Shown here: in pieces, positions 16,511 through 27,247 of the stretch
Numbering within the stretch: position 1 is the stretch's first letter
Layout of the letters: each line of letters opens with the position of its first letter
Notes under the pieces: generated by a model
The model's database searches: none
What the model was told of the DNA's origin: nothing
The model's input: only the letters and a program-made list of their open reading frames with translations
NCBI GenBank assembly: GCA_902384455.1
Contig: CABMCB010000032.1
Location: 1 to 47,123 of the forward strand
DNA length: 47,123 bases
Direction of reading: 5' to 3'
DNA from: an uncultured archaeon
GTDB lineage: Archaea; Altiarchaeota; Altiarchaeia; IMC4; SCGC-AAA252-I15
Translations under genes and position numbers: made by a program

Positions 16511-17557
16511 TTGCACGTCATAGTAGGCGTCGACCCCGGAACAACGACAGCACTCGCGTTTCTAAGCCTTGAAGGCCGATTCCTGGACGTCGTGTCCGCA
16601 AAGGAGATGGGGTTGTCCGGCGCAATAGACGAAATAATCAAGCGCGGCAAACCCTCCATAATCGCCACCGACGTCAACCCGCCGCCTTCTTTCGTCGAAC
16701 GACTCGCATCCAAAATGGGGGCGACCCTTTACACGCCCCCGGAACCGCTCACAGTCGCAGACAAATGGGAACTGACCCGGGAACACCGCATAGAAGACGC
16801 ACACCAAAGAGACGCGCTGGCAGCCGCACTAAACGCATACCAGCACCTGCACAACAAACTCAAGAAGGCGGCTTCGCTCGGCCTTCCCGACGAGGTGACG
16901 CACCGCGTTCTTAAGGGGGTGAGCATCGACAACGCCATCCACGAACTCGATGAGAAGAAGAATCAGGCCATGCAGCATCCGCCGTATATTCCAGTGCGCA
17001 ACGACGAAGAGCGCGCCCGGCTTAAAGACGAGAACGTGAGGCTCAGAGAGATGCTTAATTCTGCTGAAGAGGAAATTTCGCGCCTGAAAAACCAGATTCA
17101 CGATGAAAAACGGAGGTACATCCTTGAAGTAAGCCACGACAAGGAAATCCGTGAGAGAGACCACACAATACAGCACCTTACGAGAAAAAACGACGAACTC
17201 AGAAGGAAACTCGACAGGATGGAGGCCGTCCGCGCACTCTGGAAGCAGACGGCGACAGGCACAATACACCCCGTAGGCCTTTTCCCCCAAGCGCTCGCAG
17301 GAATCACACTCATCACTAGGCCGCTGAAAAACAAGGATTTGCCTCTTTTGACGGGGGTCATAACTGCGTTCAACAGCATCCCCCAAAACGACAGGATACT
17401 CCTTGACCACAACATAATCGTAATCAAGGCATCTACAGTGCGCGAAATAGAACGCTTCTACTACGTCACGACAAAAGACATGAATGACGCGGAAAAAAAG
17501 AGGCCTGTTGACCTCACCAAGATTATAGGGGAATACCGCACTGAAAGAGGCCAATGA
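16511..17557 (+). CDS. DUF460 family protein (RNase H-like fold)
   Basis: Archaea-specific protein of 348 residues. The N-terminus 'VIVGVDPGTTTALAFLSLEG' is the first strand pair of an RNase H/resolvase-like fold, with Asp in 'VDPG' and another acidic end in 'IIATDVNPP'. 'HRIEDAHQRDALAAALNAY' supplies the later acidic residues. A coiled coil rich in Glu, Arg and Lys spans about residues 165-240, and a mixed domain follows. Function is not established; a nuclease or RNA-binding role is inferred. The start is TTG at 16511, two bases after the purF stop, because the conserved strand begins right there. It overlaps no neighbour except a possible ATGA with the next frame. Confidence 0.85.
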   Translation: MHVIVGVDPGTTTALAFLSLEGRFLDVVSAKEMGLSGAIDEIIKRGKPSIIATDVNPPPSFVERLASKMGATLYTPPEPLTVADKWELTREHRIEDAHQRDALAAALNAYQHLHNKLKKAASLGLPDEVTHRVLKGVSIDNAIHELDEKKNQAMQHPPYIPVRNDEERARLKDENVRLREMLNSAEEEISRLKNQIHDEKRRYILEVSHDKEIRERDHTIQHLTRKNDELRRKLDRMEAVRALWKQTATGTIHPVGLFPQALAGITLITRPLKNKDLPLLTGVITAFNSIPQNDRILLDHNIIVIKASTVREIERFYYVTTKDMNDAEKKRPVDLTKIIGEYRTERGQ

Positions 17558-17566
17558 CGAGGGACG

Positions 17567-17574
17567 CTTATTTA
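17567..17574 (+). promoter_or_regulatory. TATA-like box before the CDGSH gene
   Basis: CTTATTTA starts 32 bases before the ATG at 17599, so a leaderless transcript from that ATG is plausible. This favours 17599 over the upstream ATG at 17554. Confidence 0.4.
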
Positions 17575-17598
17575 GGCGCGCAGGACAGATTAGGGAGT

Positions 17599-18339
17599 AT
17601 GGCAAAGAAAGAGACTTCCGAGAACCAACCTGAAAAGAAAGGCCGTGTAGAGATTGAGAGAAACGGACCTTACGTCGTCTCAGGCAACCTGCCGCTTAGC
17701 AAGGAAATCATCTGCCCGGACGAAGACGGCGAACCGCTTAAGTGGGCTGCAGGAGAAAAGTATCCGCCTCAGGAAGAATACCGCCTATGCAGGTGCGGGC
17801 AATCCAAAAACAAGCCTTATTGCGACAAAACACACGTGAAGATAGATTTTGACGGCACCGAAACAGCCAGCCTGAAAAAATACGGCGAACAAGCAGACTG
17901 GGTGGACGGACCGGACCTCATTTTATACGACGTTCAAAAACTTTGCGCGGCAGCACGCTTTTGCCATAGGGAGGGTGGGACGTGGGAGCTTACGGAGAAA
18001 TCCGGCGACAAAAGATGCCGTGAAACCGCGATTCAGCAGGCGGGAATGTGCCCTTCAGGCAGATTGACTGCGTGCGACAAGAAGACTAAGAAGGCGCTTG
18101 AGCCTGTTTTTGAGCAGGAGATAACTCTGGTGGAGGACCCTGAGGAAAACGTGAGTGGACCTATTTGGGTGAAAGGCGGCGTGCCCATTAAGGCGTCGGA
18201 CGGAAGCGAATACGAAGTCAGAAATAGGGTCACATTGTGCCGTTGCGGAGAATCCCGCAACAAGCCTTTTTGCGACGGAAGCCACATTCCCTTCGAATTT
18301 AATGACGGAGACAAGTCACTCAGGAGAAACAAAAGGTGA
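17599..18339 (+). CDS. CDGSH / Fer4_19 / CDGSH iron-sulfur protein
   Basis: Protein of 246 residues with three predicted Fe-S sites. Site 1 is CDGSH-type: C64-x-C66-x8-C75-x3-H79, with CDKTH in place of CDGSH. Site 2, in the middle, resembles the divergent 4Fe-4S mono-cluster domain: 'LCAAARFCHREGGTWELT' and 'ETAIQQAGMCPSGRLTACD'. Site 3 is a canonical CDGSH: C214-x-C216-x8-C225-x3-H229. CDGSH domains hold 2Fe-2S with 3 Cys and 1 His and act in redox sensing or cluster transfer. The start is set at MAKKETSE because of the TATA box upstream; an ATG at 17554 overlaps the DUF460 stop. Partner unknown. Confidence 0.88.
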   Translation: MAKKETSENQPEKKGRVEIERNGPYVVSGNLPLSKEIICPDEDGEPLKWAAGEKYPPQEEYRLCRCGQSKNKPYCDKTHVKIDFDGTETASLKKYGEQADWVDGPDLILYDVQKLCAAARFCHREGGTWELTEKSGDKRCRETAIQQAGMCPSGRLTACDKKTKKALEPVFEQEITLVEDPEENVSGPIWVKGGVPIKASDGSEYEVRNRVTLCRCGESRNKPFCDGSHIPFEFNDGDKSLRRNKR

Positions 18340-18340
18340 A

Positions 18341-20786
<2,446 letters not shown>

Positions 20787-20844
20787 CGGTGCACCTTTAA
20801 CATTAAACGTAATGAATGACGCAGGCGAGGATAAAACACGGCAA

Positions 20845-22716
20845 TCAAGCTTTTACGTAAACTGCTACTGGCTGCGACGACCAGCCGGGAACATACTTGA
20901 CGCTTTGGACGAATAACACAGGATCCTTAAAGCGGACTGAAAAAACAGCGCAAGGCGTAAAGTCTTTCTGCAGCTTAACGCTCGGATTATCTTTCGCCAA
21001 AGCAACATGCTCTATCCTCAACCCCCCTTTAATGCGCTCAGACAAAAGCACCCACAACGGGTATTCGTAGTCGTCTTCCCTGACTAAAAGCCCGACGTCC
21101 GAACACCCCCTAGACGCTATGAAGTCTGCAGCGCCGCGATACGGTACGGCAATAACCATTTGATTCGCAAAATACTGGGCCTCACGCGGCACGTTGAAAA
21201 CCGTACGCTCCCCGTAAAGCGGACGCGACGCATTCCACAGCACATAAGGAACGGCAAAAACAACAAGAGCCAAACAAACCGCAAAACCCACATTGCGACT
21301 GCGAAAATCAGCCAAAACAAACCCCACAACAGGAGAAAACAAAACAAAAAAAGACAGATGAAGACGGCTATTCCACGGCGACCACTTAAGGAAAAAACAG
21401 AAAAGCAAAAAACCTAAGACGACGGCCGCTAAGTAAGTTAAGAGCTCTCTTCTTCTATGCCGCAGCGTGAGGTAGGCGATTGCGCAAAGCGCAAGCAGCA
21501 GGTGGAATGGGTTTCCGCTTAAGTCCTCGTGGAAAACGTAAGAAACCGCGAACCGGGTAGAGCCGTACGTCGTCTGGCGGTCGTTTACGTCCGTATTTAT
21601 GGCGTCATGCAGCGCATAAACTGTTTGATTGACTAAGCCGTTGACTGCGGGAAAAGGTGTTGCCCCCAAATGCAAAGCGGCAGTGCGCAACAAATTTGAC
21701 GCAAAAACGTTCACGCCGTACTTGCCGTTTATGCTTATGCTGTAAGGAGAAAATGAAGTCCCAAATAAAACAAAGTTCCTGGCGATATGGCCGCTGCTGA
21801 TGAGCACTGCTATAAGGAGGATGAGACAGACGTTTCTAACCCTTTCCAAACGGGTATGCCGTGAGAAGATTAAGTACAGAAGAATAAACGGCGGCACTGC
21901 CAGATAGGCCGTTGGCTTGGTCAGGAAGGCCATTCCGACGCTCGCTGCGGCCGCTGATATATCAGCAAAAGAAGGCTTAGAGAAGTTCTTAAGCCGCAGT
22001 ATGTAGTAAGCAGCGCATACGACCCAGAAGGATGTTACGTAGTCTGTTTGGGTGCTTGAGCCTTCAAGTAGGCCCATGGGTATTGTGGCGCAGAATACTG
22101 CCGTAAAAACCTGGCCTCTTTGCGGTATGCCTAATTGTTTTGCGATGAGTGTTATGCCTATTATGCAGCCGATCATGCTTGCCCACTGGATTAGGTTGAC
22201 AAATGAGTCGCCTCCGCATAGAATGTAGACGTTAAGAAGCAGGAACTCCGCTGCGGGGGTGCTATAGATCTGGCGTAATATGGCCGTAGGGTAGTGGTTT
22301 ATGTTTTGGTTTTGGGTCCAGTGAGCTACGCGGCTCATGTGGTACGTCATTGAGTCCCATGTGTTGGGAGGCGCGAATATTGCGGCTGCTCCTACTGCGG
22401 CGACTAATAGGCCGACTGCGGTCAGAAGGATTATTTGGTCGCGGGGAATCCTGAGTTTGGGAATTCCGTCCCACCTTGTTTTATGGATTTTAATGGCTGC
22501 TACTGCAACAACCAACGTCCACGAAAGCAAAAACCCTGGAAGCGCTAACAGGCCAACTGCGCTGAGGGCTTCTACGATGACCACCGCGATTACGCCGTAA
22601 GATACGGCCGCCGACAGCAGTGCCTGGCGCCATCCGGATGTTAGGGGGCGGAAAAAAAGGTAGAGTAGTAGAAACGACGAGGCGACTACGGCGAGGCCTG
22701 CTAATGCTGCATACAT
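20845..22716 (-). CDS. ArnT/PMT-like GT-C membrane glycosyltransferase
   Basis: 623 residues with about twelve hydrophobic helices. After helix-rich residues comes the large extracytoplasmic loop 'PPNTWDSMTYHMSRVAHWTQNQNINHYPT', whose DSMTYH motif resembles the acidic first loop of ArnT/PMT-type enzymes that use polyprenyl-phosphate sugars. The C-terminus is a soluble domain. The start is placed at ATG 22716 (MYAALAGLAVV); a TTG at 22752 would overlap the upstream methyltransferase. It may decorate surface proteins or lipids; acceptor unknown. Confidence 0.75.
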   Translation of the reverse strand: MYAALAGLAVVASSFLLLYLFFRPLTSGWRQALLSAAVSYGVIAVVIVEALSAVGLLALPGFLLSWTLVVAVAAIKIHKTRWDGIPKLRIPRDQIILLTAVGLLVAAVGAAAIFAPPNTWDSMTYHMSRVAHWTQNQNINHYPTAILRQIYSTPAAEFLLLNVYILCGGDSFVNLIQWASMIGCIIGITLIAKQLGIPQRGQVFTAVFCATIPMGLLEGSSTQTDYVTSFWVVCAAYYILRLKNFSKPSFADISAAAASVGMAFLTKPTAYLAVPPFILLYLIFSRHTRLERVRNVCLILLIAVLISSGHIARNFVLFGTSFSPYSISINGKYGVNVFASNLLRTAALHLGATPFPAVNGLVNQTVYALHDAINTDVNDRQTTYGSTRFAVSYVFHEDLSGNPFHLLLALCAIAYLTLRHRRRELLTYLAAVVLGFLLFCFFLKWSPWNSRLHLSFFVLFSPVVGFVLADFRSRNVGFAVCLALVVFAVPYVLWNASRPLYGERTVFNVPREAQYFANQMVIAVPYRGAADFIASRGCSDVGLLVREDDYEYPLWVLLSERIKGGLRIEHVALAKDNPSVKLQKDFTPCAVFSVRFKDPVLFVQSVKYVPGWSSQPVAVYVKA

Positions 22717-22730
22717 GGTGTTTAGGAGTT

Positions 22731-23315
22731 TTACTTTATTGCCGAAGCCCAAATATTCATAAATATTTTGAAGTATCCTGCGTGAACCGTTTTTTTGTCG
22801 AATCCTGCGTCCGCAAGTTGGGTTCGGATTGACGTGGTAGTGTAGTAAGCCGTGTGCTCATGTATTTCCTCGCGGCTTACAAGACGGATTTTCGCCATTA
22901 AATTAAGTGGAATGCGAGTCCACGGAGCGGGGGTAGTTACTACAAGCGTTCCCCCCTGTTTGAGGACTCTGCGTACCTCTTTGAGGACTTCAGGCACGCG
23001 TTCAGGCTTAATGTGCTCTATCACCGCAAGCATCGTGACGGCGTCGAAATACCCGTCGTCAAAAGGCAGAGGCTGCTCCTCTACGTCGCTTGCCTTAATT
23101 TGTATTCCCGGTAAATTTTGATTTGAAGAAACGTGCTTGTCGACGCCGTATTTTTCAGAAAAATTCGTGGCGGAAAGAAAAACAGGGTAAGCGCCGCATC
23201 CGACGTCAAGTATGCGGCCTTTTCTTGCTGAATCGGGGATTATTTTTTCCGCCTTCTTTCTGCGTTGGCTGGCGAAGTATGCTTCGAGTAATCCGTTGCC
23301 TCGTGTTGGGTTCAT
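22731..23315 (-). CDS. SAM-dependent methyltransferase (class I)
   Basis: 194-residue Rossmann-fold methyltransferase. Motif I is '[15 protein letters not shown]', motif II '[23 protein letters not shown]', and post-motif '[23 protein letters not shown]'. This pattern is typical of sugar, lipid or small-molecule methyltransferases. The start is set at 23315 (MNPTRGNG); the open frame continues upstream on the antisense of folE, which is not coding. Its position, first in a group with two GT-C-like membrane proteins, suggests modification of a surface glycan or lipid. Inferred. Confidence 0.88.
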   Translation of the reverse strand: MNPTRGNGLLEAYFASQRRKKAEKIIPDSARKGRILDVGCGAYPVFLSATNFSEKYGVDKHVSSNQNLPGIQIKASDVEEQPLPFDDGYFDAVTMLAVIEHIKPERVPEVLKEVRRVLKQGGTLVVTTPAPWTRIPLNLMAKIRLVSREEIHEHTAYYTTTSIRTQLADAGFDKKTVHAGYFKIFMNIWASAIK

Positions 23316-23332
23316 TGCTGTGCGAAGTGGTG

Positions 23333-23340
23333 TTTTATAT
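23333..23340 (+). promoter_or_regulatory. TATA box of the pterin operon
   Basis: TTTTATAT starts about 31 bases before the folE GTG. A nearly leaderless mRNA is predicted. The 48-base gap also holds the promoter of the divergent methyltransferase operon. Confidence 0.5.
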
Positions 23341-23363
23341 GTATTGAAGGCAGAATAATAGCC

Positions 23364-23912
23364 GTGGACCAGATGGAAAAGCTGTACAGGCAGCTTATTC
23401 AGGAGGTCGGAGAAAACCCAAGCCGCGAGGGGCTTAAGGATACTCCCAAGAGGGCGGCGGAGGCCTTCAGGTATTTGACTAAGGGTTATTCTCAGGATGT
23501 CGGCAAAGTAGTTAATGGGGCTGTTTTCAAGTCGAAGAACGAGGATTTGGTGATTGTGAAGGACATAGAGTTGTATTCTTTGTGCGAGCATCATCTCCTG
23601 CCGTTTTTTGGGAAATGCCACGTAGGATACACGCCCAAAGGCAAAGTCATAGGGCTCTCCAAGATTGCCCGCATAGTGGACGTTTACGCTCGCAGGCTTC
23701 AAGTGCAGGAGAATCTTACCAACCAGATAGCCGACGAAGTCATGAAACAGACCGGCGCCTCCGGAGTCGGCGTCGTCATTGACGCGCAGCACCTTTGCAT
23801 GATGATGCGCGGAGTGGAGAAACAGCAATCGGTGACAAAGACTTCGTGCATGAGGGGCGTATTCAGGACTAATCCGGCCACAAGGTCGGAGTTCCTAAGC
23901 CTCATTAAGTAG
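23364..23912 (+). CDS. folE: GTP cyclohydrolase I, bacterial/eukaryal type (FolE)
   Basis: Converts GTP to 7,8-dihydroneopterin triphosphate, the entry step of pterin synthesis. Zinc ligands are visible: C74 and H77 in '[11 protein letters not shown]' and C145 in '[10 protein letters not shown]'. '[23 protein letters not shown]' and '[10 protein letters not shown]' are also standard. Length of 182 residues is typical. Most archaea use the unrelated MptA (type IB) instead, as far as I know, so a type IA enzyme is notable. The start is GTG 23364, matching the TATA box; ATG 23373 is the alternative. It heads an operon with Nudix, PTR1-like and FolB-like genes. Confidence 0.95.
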   Translation: MDQMEKLYRQLIQEVGENPSREGLKDTPKRAAEAFRYLTKGYSQDVGKVVNGAVFKSKNEDLVIVKDIELYSLCEHHLLPFFGKCHVGYTPKGKVIGLSKIARIVDVYARRLQVQENLTNQIADEVMKQTGASGVGVVIDAQHLCMMMRGVEKQQSVTKTSCMRGVFRTNPATRSEFLSLIK

Positions 23913-23922
23913 ACGAGGATAC

Positions 23923-24369
23923 ATGAAGGCCAGAGAGCGTTTTCCCAAAGTCGTCGTTGGGGCGCTTGTTTTCAACAAAAAAGGCGAGGCCCTTCTTCTT
24001 AAGACGCACAAGTGGGGAAACAAATACGGACTGGCAGGCGGAAAAGTAAGGTACGGAGAAACGCTGAAAGAAGCGGTTAAACGAGAGGTGCTGGAAGAAA
24101 CCGGCCTTGCAGTAAGCGAAATAGAATTCTTCATAGTACAGCAGATGGCGCGCCCCAAAGAATTCTACAAAGACGTGCACTTCATCGCCATCAACTTCCT
24201 ATGCAAAACATCAAAAACCAAAGTCACACTAAACGAAGAATCGGAGGAATACGTCTGGGTGAAACCTGAGGTGTCTTTGCGGCTTGAGTTGAATGCGCCG
24301 ACTCGGGAATTTATGCGGGAGTACGTTAAAAGGAAATCAGGTAAGGCAAACTATTGCGAGGGGAGATAA
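23923..24369 (+). CDS. Nudix hydrolase, possibly dihydroneopterin triphosphate pyrophosphatase
   Basis: 148-residue Nudix protein. The Nudix box is complete: G-x5-E-x7-REVLEETGL, read in 'GKVRYGETLKEA...'. Nudix enzymes cleave nucleoside-diphosphate-linked compounds. Here it stands directly after folE (10 bases) and overlaps the next start (TAATG). In folate pathways a Nudix enzyme (FolQ/NudB) removes pyrophosphate from dihydroneopterin triphosphate, so that role is inferred from the operon. Sequence alone would also allow ADP-ribose or other substrates. Confidence 0.88.
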   Translation: MKARERFPKVVVGALVFNKKGEALLLKTHKWGNKYGLAGGKVRYGETLKEAVKREVLEETGLAVSEIEFFIVQQMARPKEFYKDVHFIAINFLCKTSKTKVTLNEESEEYVWVKPEVSLRLELNAPTREFMREYVKRKSGKANYCEGR

Positions 24370-25100
24370 TGAGCAAACAGATTCTGAAGGGGAAGGTAGC
24401 TTTGGTGACCGGCAGCGCCAAACGCACAGGGCGGGCTATAGCGTTGGCTTTGGCCGACGCGGGAGCCGACGTCGTAGTTCACTATAACACTAGCAGTAAG
24501 GAGGCGACCGAGGTCGTCCGTCTCATACGGAAGAAGGGCCGTAAATCGGTTGCTTTGAGGGCTGATTTGCGCAGTCCTCAGGAGGTGGCGGCTTTGTTTT
24601 CTGGGATTGAGAAGGAGTTTGGTGGCGTTGACGTGTTGGTGAATAACGTGGGGACGTACATGAAGAAGCATGTTGCCGATATTACTGCTGACGAGTGGGA
24701 CTCTCTTCTTGACGGCACTTTGAACGCCACTTATTACTGTTGCTGCGCCGCTCTTCCATACATGAGGAGGCGGAAGTGGGGGCGGATAATCAACATGGCC
24801 GACGCTTCGGTTGACCAGATTAAGCCTTTTGTTTATTCGACTCCGTACAAGATTGGGAAGATGGGCATCGTAGTTTTGACTAAGACGCTTGCTGTTTCCG
24901 AGGGGCGTTATGGGGTTACGGTGAACGCAGTTTCTCCGGGCGTCCTGTTCAATTCGGTAGTTAAACCCGGCAAGGATATTCCTTTGGGCAGGATGGCGAA
25001 GTACGAGGACATAATAAACGCCATAATGTTTTTGATTGACCCCGCCTCAGAGTACATTACTGGAGTCAACCTCAAGGTGTCTGGGGGGTTTGACGTTTGA
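24369..25100 (+). CDS. PTR1/FolM-type pteridine reductase (SDR family)
   Basis: Short-chain dehydrogenase of 243 residues. The NADPH loop reads TGSAKRTGRAIA, with the Arg of PTR1/FolM-type enzymes where ordinary SDRs have Gly. The catalytic region reads 'RIINMADASVDQ...YSTPYKIGKMG': Tyr-x3-Lys is present, but the usual catalytic Ser is replaced by Asp in 'ADA', matching 'VDA' of Leishmania PTR1 as I recall it. These features point to reduction of dihydropterin to tetrahydropterin. Start ATG 24369 with GGGGAG just upstream, overlapping the Nudix stop. In the pterin operon this fits well; it is not biochemical proof. Confidence 0.82.
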   Translation: MSKQILKGKVALVTGSAKRTGRAIALALADAGADVVVHYNTSSKEATEVVRLIRKKGRKSVALRADLRSPQEVAALFSGIEKEFGGVDVLVNNVGTYMKKHVADITADEWDSLLDGTLNATYYCCCAALPYMRRRKWGRIINMADASVDQIKPFVYSTPYKIGKMGIVVLTKTLAVSEGRYGVTVNAVSPGVLFNSVVKPGKDIPLGRMAKYEDIINAIMFLIDPASEYITGVNLKVSGGFDV

Positions 25101-25106
25101 TTGACG

Positions 25107-25481
25107 ATGAAAACGGCTGTATTGAAAATCAGGGGGCTCAAGGCGCACACTCTTGTGGGAGTAAAAAAGTCTGAGCGGAAGAAAAAGCAGAAACTGGTTA
25201 TTAACGTTAGATTGGAGTACGACGCGACCAAGGCAATCAAAACCGACGACGTCAAATATGCCGTGGATTACGACGCGCTTTCAAAGAGGATAACCAAAGA
25301 AGTTGAAAAAACCCGTTTCTACCTCATAGAAAAACTGGCCGACCACATTCTTTCTGTGATTATGGAGGACAAGCGCGTGCTTGAGGCGAAAGTTAAGGTT
25401 TCGAAGCCCGGTGCCCTGCCTTCAGCTAAGTCGGTTAACGCCGAATTAAGCGCTAAGCGGCCTGCCAGAAAATCCGGTTGA
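25107..25481 (+). CDS. folB: Dihydroneopterin aldolase / epimerase family (FolB/FolX)
   Basis: 124-residue protein of the tunnelling fold. 'HTLVGVKKSERKKKQKLVINVRLEYD' carries the conserved Glu in 'SERxxxQ', 'KYAVDYDALSKRIT' follows, 'RFYLIEKLADHIL' carries the pterin-binding Glu, and 'KVSKPGALPSAKSVNAEL' holds the Lys. The enzyme either cleaves dihydroneopterin to 6-hydroxymethyl-dihydropterin or epimerises the side chain; the sequence does not decide. A few bases separate it from the reductase stop, and ATG 25107 is preferred over TTG 25101. The Lys/Arg-rich C-terminal tail (AKRPARKSG) is an extension. Confidence 0.85.
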   Translation: MKTAVLKIRGLKAHTLVGVKKSERKKKQKLVINVRLEYDATKAIKTDDVKYAVDYDALSKRITKEVEKTRFYLIEKLADHILSVIMEDKRVLEAKVKVSKPGALPSAKSVNAELSAKRPARKSG

Positions 25482-25522
25482 CTGCATTCTTCTTTTTTCC
25501 TTCCGCATAATTGGAGTGAACA

Positions 25523-26590
25523 ATGAGGGTATTAAGCAGAAACATTAAGTCAGGCTACTTGAAGTTTGAGGTGGAAAACCTCGACGACCTATGGTTTCTG
25601 GCGCAGGTTATTCAATCTGGCGACGCAGTCAAAGGCAAGACTGAACGCAGCATCAAAGGCAAAGACGACATGGTAAGAAGCGGCGGCGGAGAACGGCTCA
25701 CGGTCACCCTCGCAGTGTCCGTCGAAGAAGTGGAATTCAAATCAGAAGGCGACACACTCAGAATCAAAGGCAAAATAACCGAAGGACCCGAAGACGTCAT
25801 AGCGCTCGGAGGCCATCACACGTTCGTAGTCGAGGCAGGAACTGTGCTTTCGCTGGAGAAAAAGCAGTGGAATGAAACCGAAATAAACCTAATCCGGGAG
25901 GCGGAAAAACAGGCGCACCGGCCCAAGGTCGCCATTGCGGTTATAGACGAAGGAGAGGCGACCGTCGCCTTGATCAGGGAAAGCAAAGTACAGTACTACG
26001 AAGTCTCCCACACGGTAGGCTGAAAATACGACACAGGAGGACGCGAAATCCGCGTCAAAGAATACTACGCGGAAGTAGGAAAACTACTTTCAGACTTAAT
26101 GACCAGAGAAAACGTCGTCGCAACCATAATCGCAGGCCCAGGATTCGAGAAAAACCACTTCATGGAATACTTCACCCAAAACTTCCCAGAAGCCGCAAAA
26201 AACGCGTCCGTCGACAACATAGGAAGCAATGGCAGAAACGGCGTCTCAGAAGTAATGAAACGAACACTATTCACGCGAATAATCCAAGACGCATCCGCAG
26301 CACGCGACATCAAACTACTCGACGAATTCCTAAAACACGTAGGCAAAGACGACGGACTCGCCTCATACGGCCTAAACGACGTCAAAAACGCCGCGCTCTC
26401 AGGAGCCGTAGAAACTCTCCTTGCGACAGACACCTTCTTCAGGGAACGCCGTGCTGAACTAGAGGAAATATCAGGCCTCGTTAGGTACAAGAAAGGCACT
26501 GTGCACCTTATGAACTCGGACGGCGACGCAGGAAAACAACTACAGGCGCTTGGCGGACTAGCCGCCGTCCTAAGGTACAGGACGAGCTGA
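25523..26590 (+). pseudogene. pelA: Pelota (Dom34) ribosome rescue factor, interrupted by an in-frame TGA
   Basis: Pelota is an eRF1 relative that, with aEF1A/ABCE1, frees stalled ribosomes. Residues 1-130 form the Sm-like N domain (MRVLSRNIKSGYLKFEVENLDDLW). A TGA at 26021-26023 stands at codon 167, early in the central domain, at '...YYEVSHTVG*KYDTGGRE...'. The same frame continues without any shift to 26590 ('TIIAGPGFEKNHFMEYF', 'GLNDVKNAALSGAVETLLATD', 'GTVHLMNSDGDAGKQLQALGG') for 355 residues in total, the normal Pelota length. Other archaeal Pelotas have Gly or Ser at that place, so one base (GGA or TCA) would restore it. Nonsense mutation, read error or UGA readthrough are all possible. 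Confidence 0.85.
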
Positions 26591-27142
26591 ATCAGGCACT
26601 GCCTTCTGATGCGTCTTTCTGAACAGCCAAACAGTGTACGCCACCATAAGCGCTATCTCTATAACGTAGAATTCGAAGCTCCCCCAATGCATAACCCCGC
26701 TCGTCTTAACGTCCCACAAAGGAAAAAAAGGCTTCAACGCAGTCGCATCCTTATGAGTGAAAATATCCATCGTAATATGAAGCCCCATACCAAAAACAAG
26801 CGGCCAATAAACCCGCTTCAAAACCACATAGAAGATTAAAGTAAGCGCCGCCAACGTCACATAACTATGGTGGATGTAGTAGACGTTCTTCAGCGGACCG
26901 TCAAACACCGCCCGCACCTGAGGATACATCTGCGCGGAAGGGCCAGGCATGAAAGGCAGTCCGTTTGACGTCATAATCCACGCTGCCGTCAGGATAAGCG
27001 TGAGGTTGCCTAGGTCCGGCAGAAAAGTGAAGAAGTAGAACGCAATCCGCCCTCGCCGCGTAGCGAAGTCTTTCATACTCCGTATGCGCGGATGCTTGAG
27101 CAGCAGGTACGTCCATAGTAGGTGGCTTATTTCGTCGGGCAT
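26570..27142 (-). CDS. YdjM-like membrane-bound metal-dependent hydrolase
   Basis: 190 residues with about four or five transmembrane helices. Conserved-looking polar residues are 'MPDEISHLLW' at the N-terminus, 'FLPDLGN', 'YYIHHSYVTL' and 'GMGLHITMDIFTHKDA', a His/Asp pattern like that of the YdjM (LexA-binding, DUF457-type) family, inferred to bind a metal. The role is unknown. Its 3' end overlaps the 3' end of pelota by 21 bases on opposite strands. The first 25 bases of the gene recur near 29141-29165. Confidence 0.75.
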   Translation of the reverse strand: MPDEISHLLWTYLLLKHPRIRSMKDFATRRGRIAFYFFTFLPDLGNLTLILTAAWIMTSNGLPFMPGPSAQMYPQVRAVFDGPLKNVYYIHHSYVTLAALTLIFYVVLKRVYWPLVFGMGLHITMDIFTHKDATALKPFFPLWDVKTSGVMHWGSFEFYVIEIALMVAYTVWLFRKTHQKAVPDSARPVP

Positions 27143-27175
27143 AGTTTGAACAGCGGAATTGAATGAGGAAGGAGA

Positions 27176-27223
27176 ATCTTAATAAAGGAATATGGTTTCG
27201 TTTGGGTTACTGCCCGCTTTATA
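27176..27223. promoter_or_regulatory. Divergent promoter region
   Basis: On the plus strand CTTTATATTAAAACG (27209-27223) lies about 30 bases before the lipoprotein gene. On the minus strand CTTTATTAAG (about 27187-27178) lies about 40 bases before the YdjM-like gene. Both look like TATA boxes. Confidence 0.45.
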
Positions 27224-27247
27224 TTAAAACGGCGCCCAAGACATAGC

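Noticed and set aside
22731-23828. Long 365-residue form of the methyltransferase
   Set aside because: The first 171 residues are the antisense of folE and have no methyltransferase similarity; the true start is 23315.
26021-26023. TGA as a sense codon in a changed genetic code or as selenocysteine
   Set aside because: Several good genes in the window end in TGA (metX, the reductase, folB, uL5, uL29), so TGA is a normal stop. Pelota has no known Sec, and no SECIS-like element was seen after the gene.
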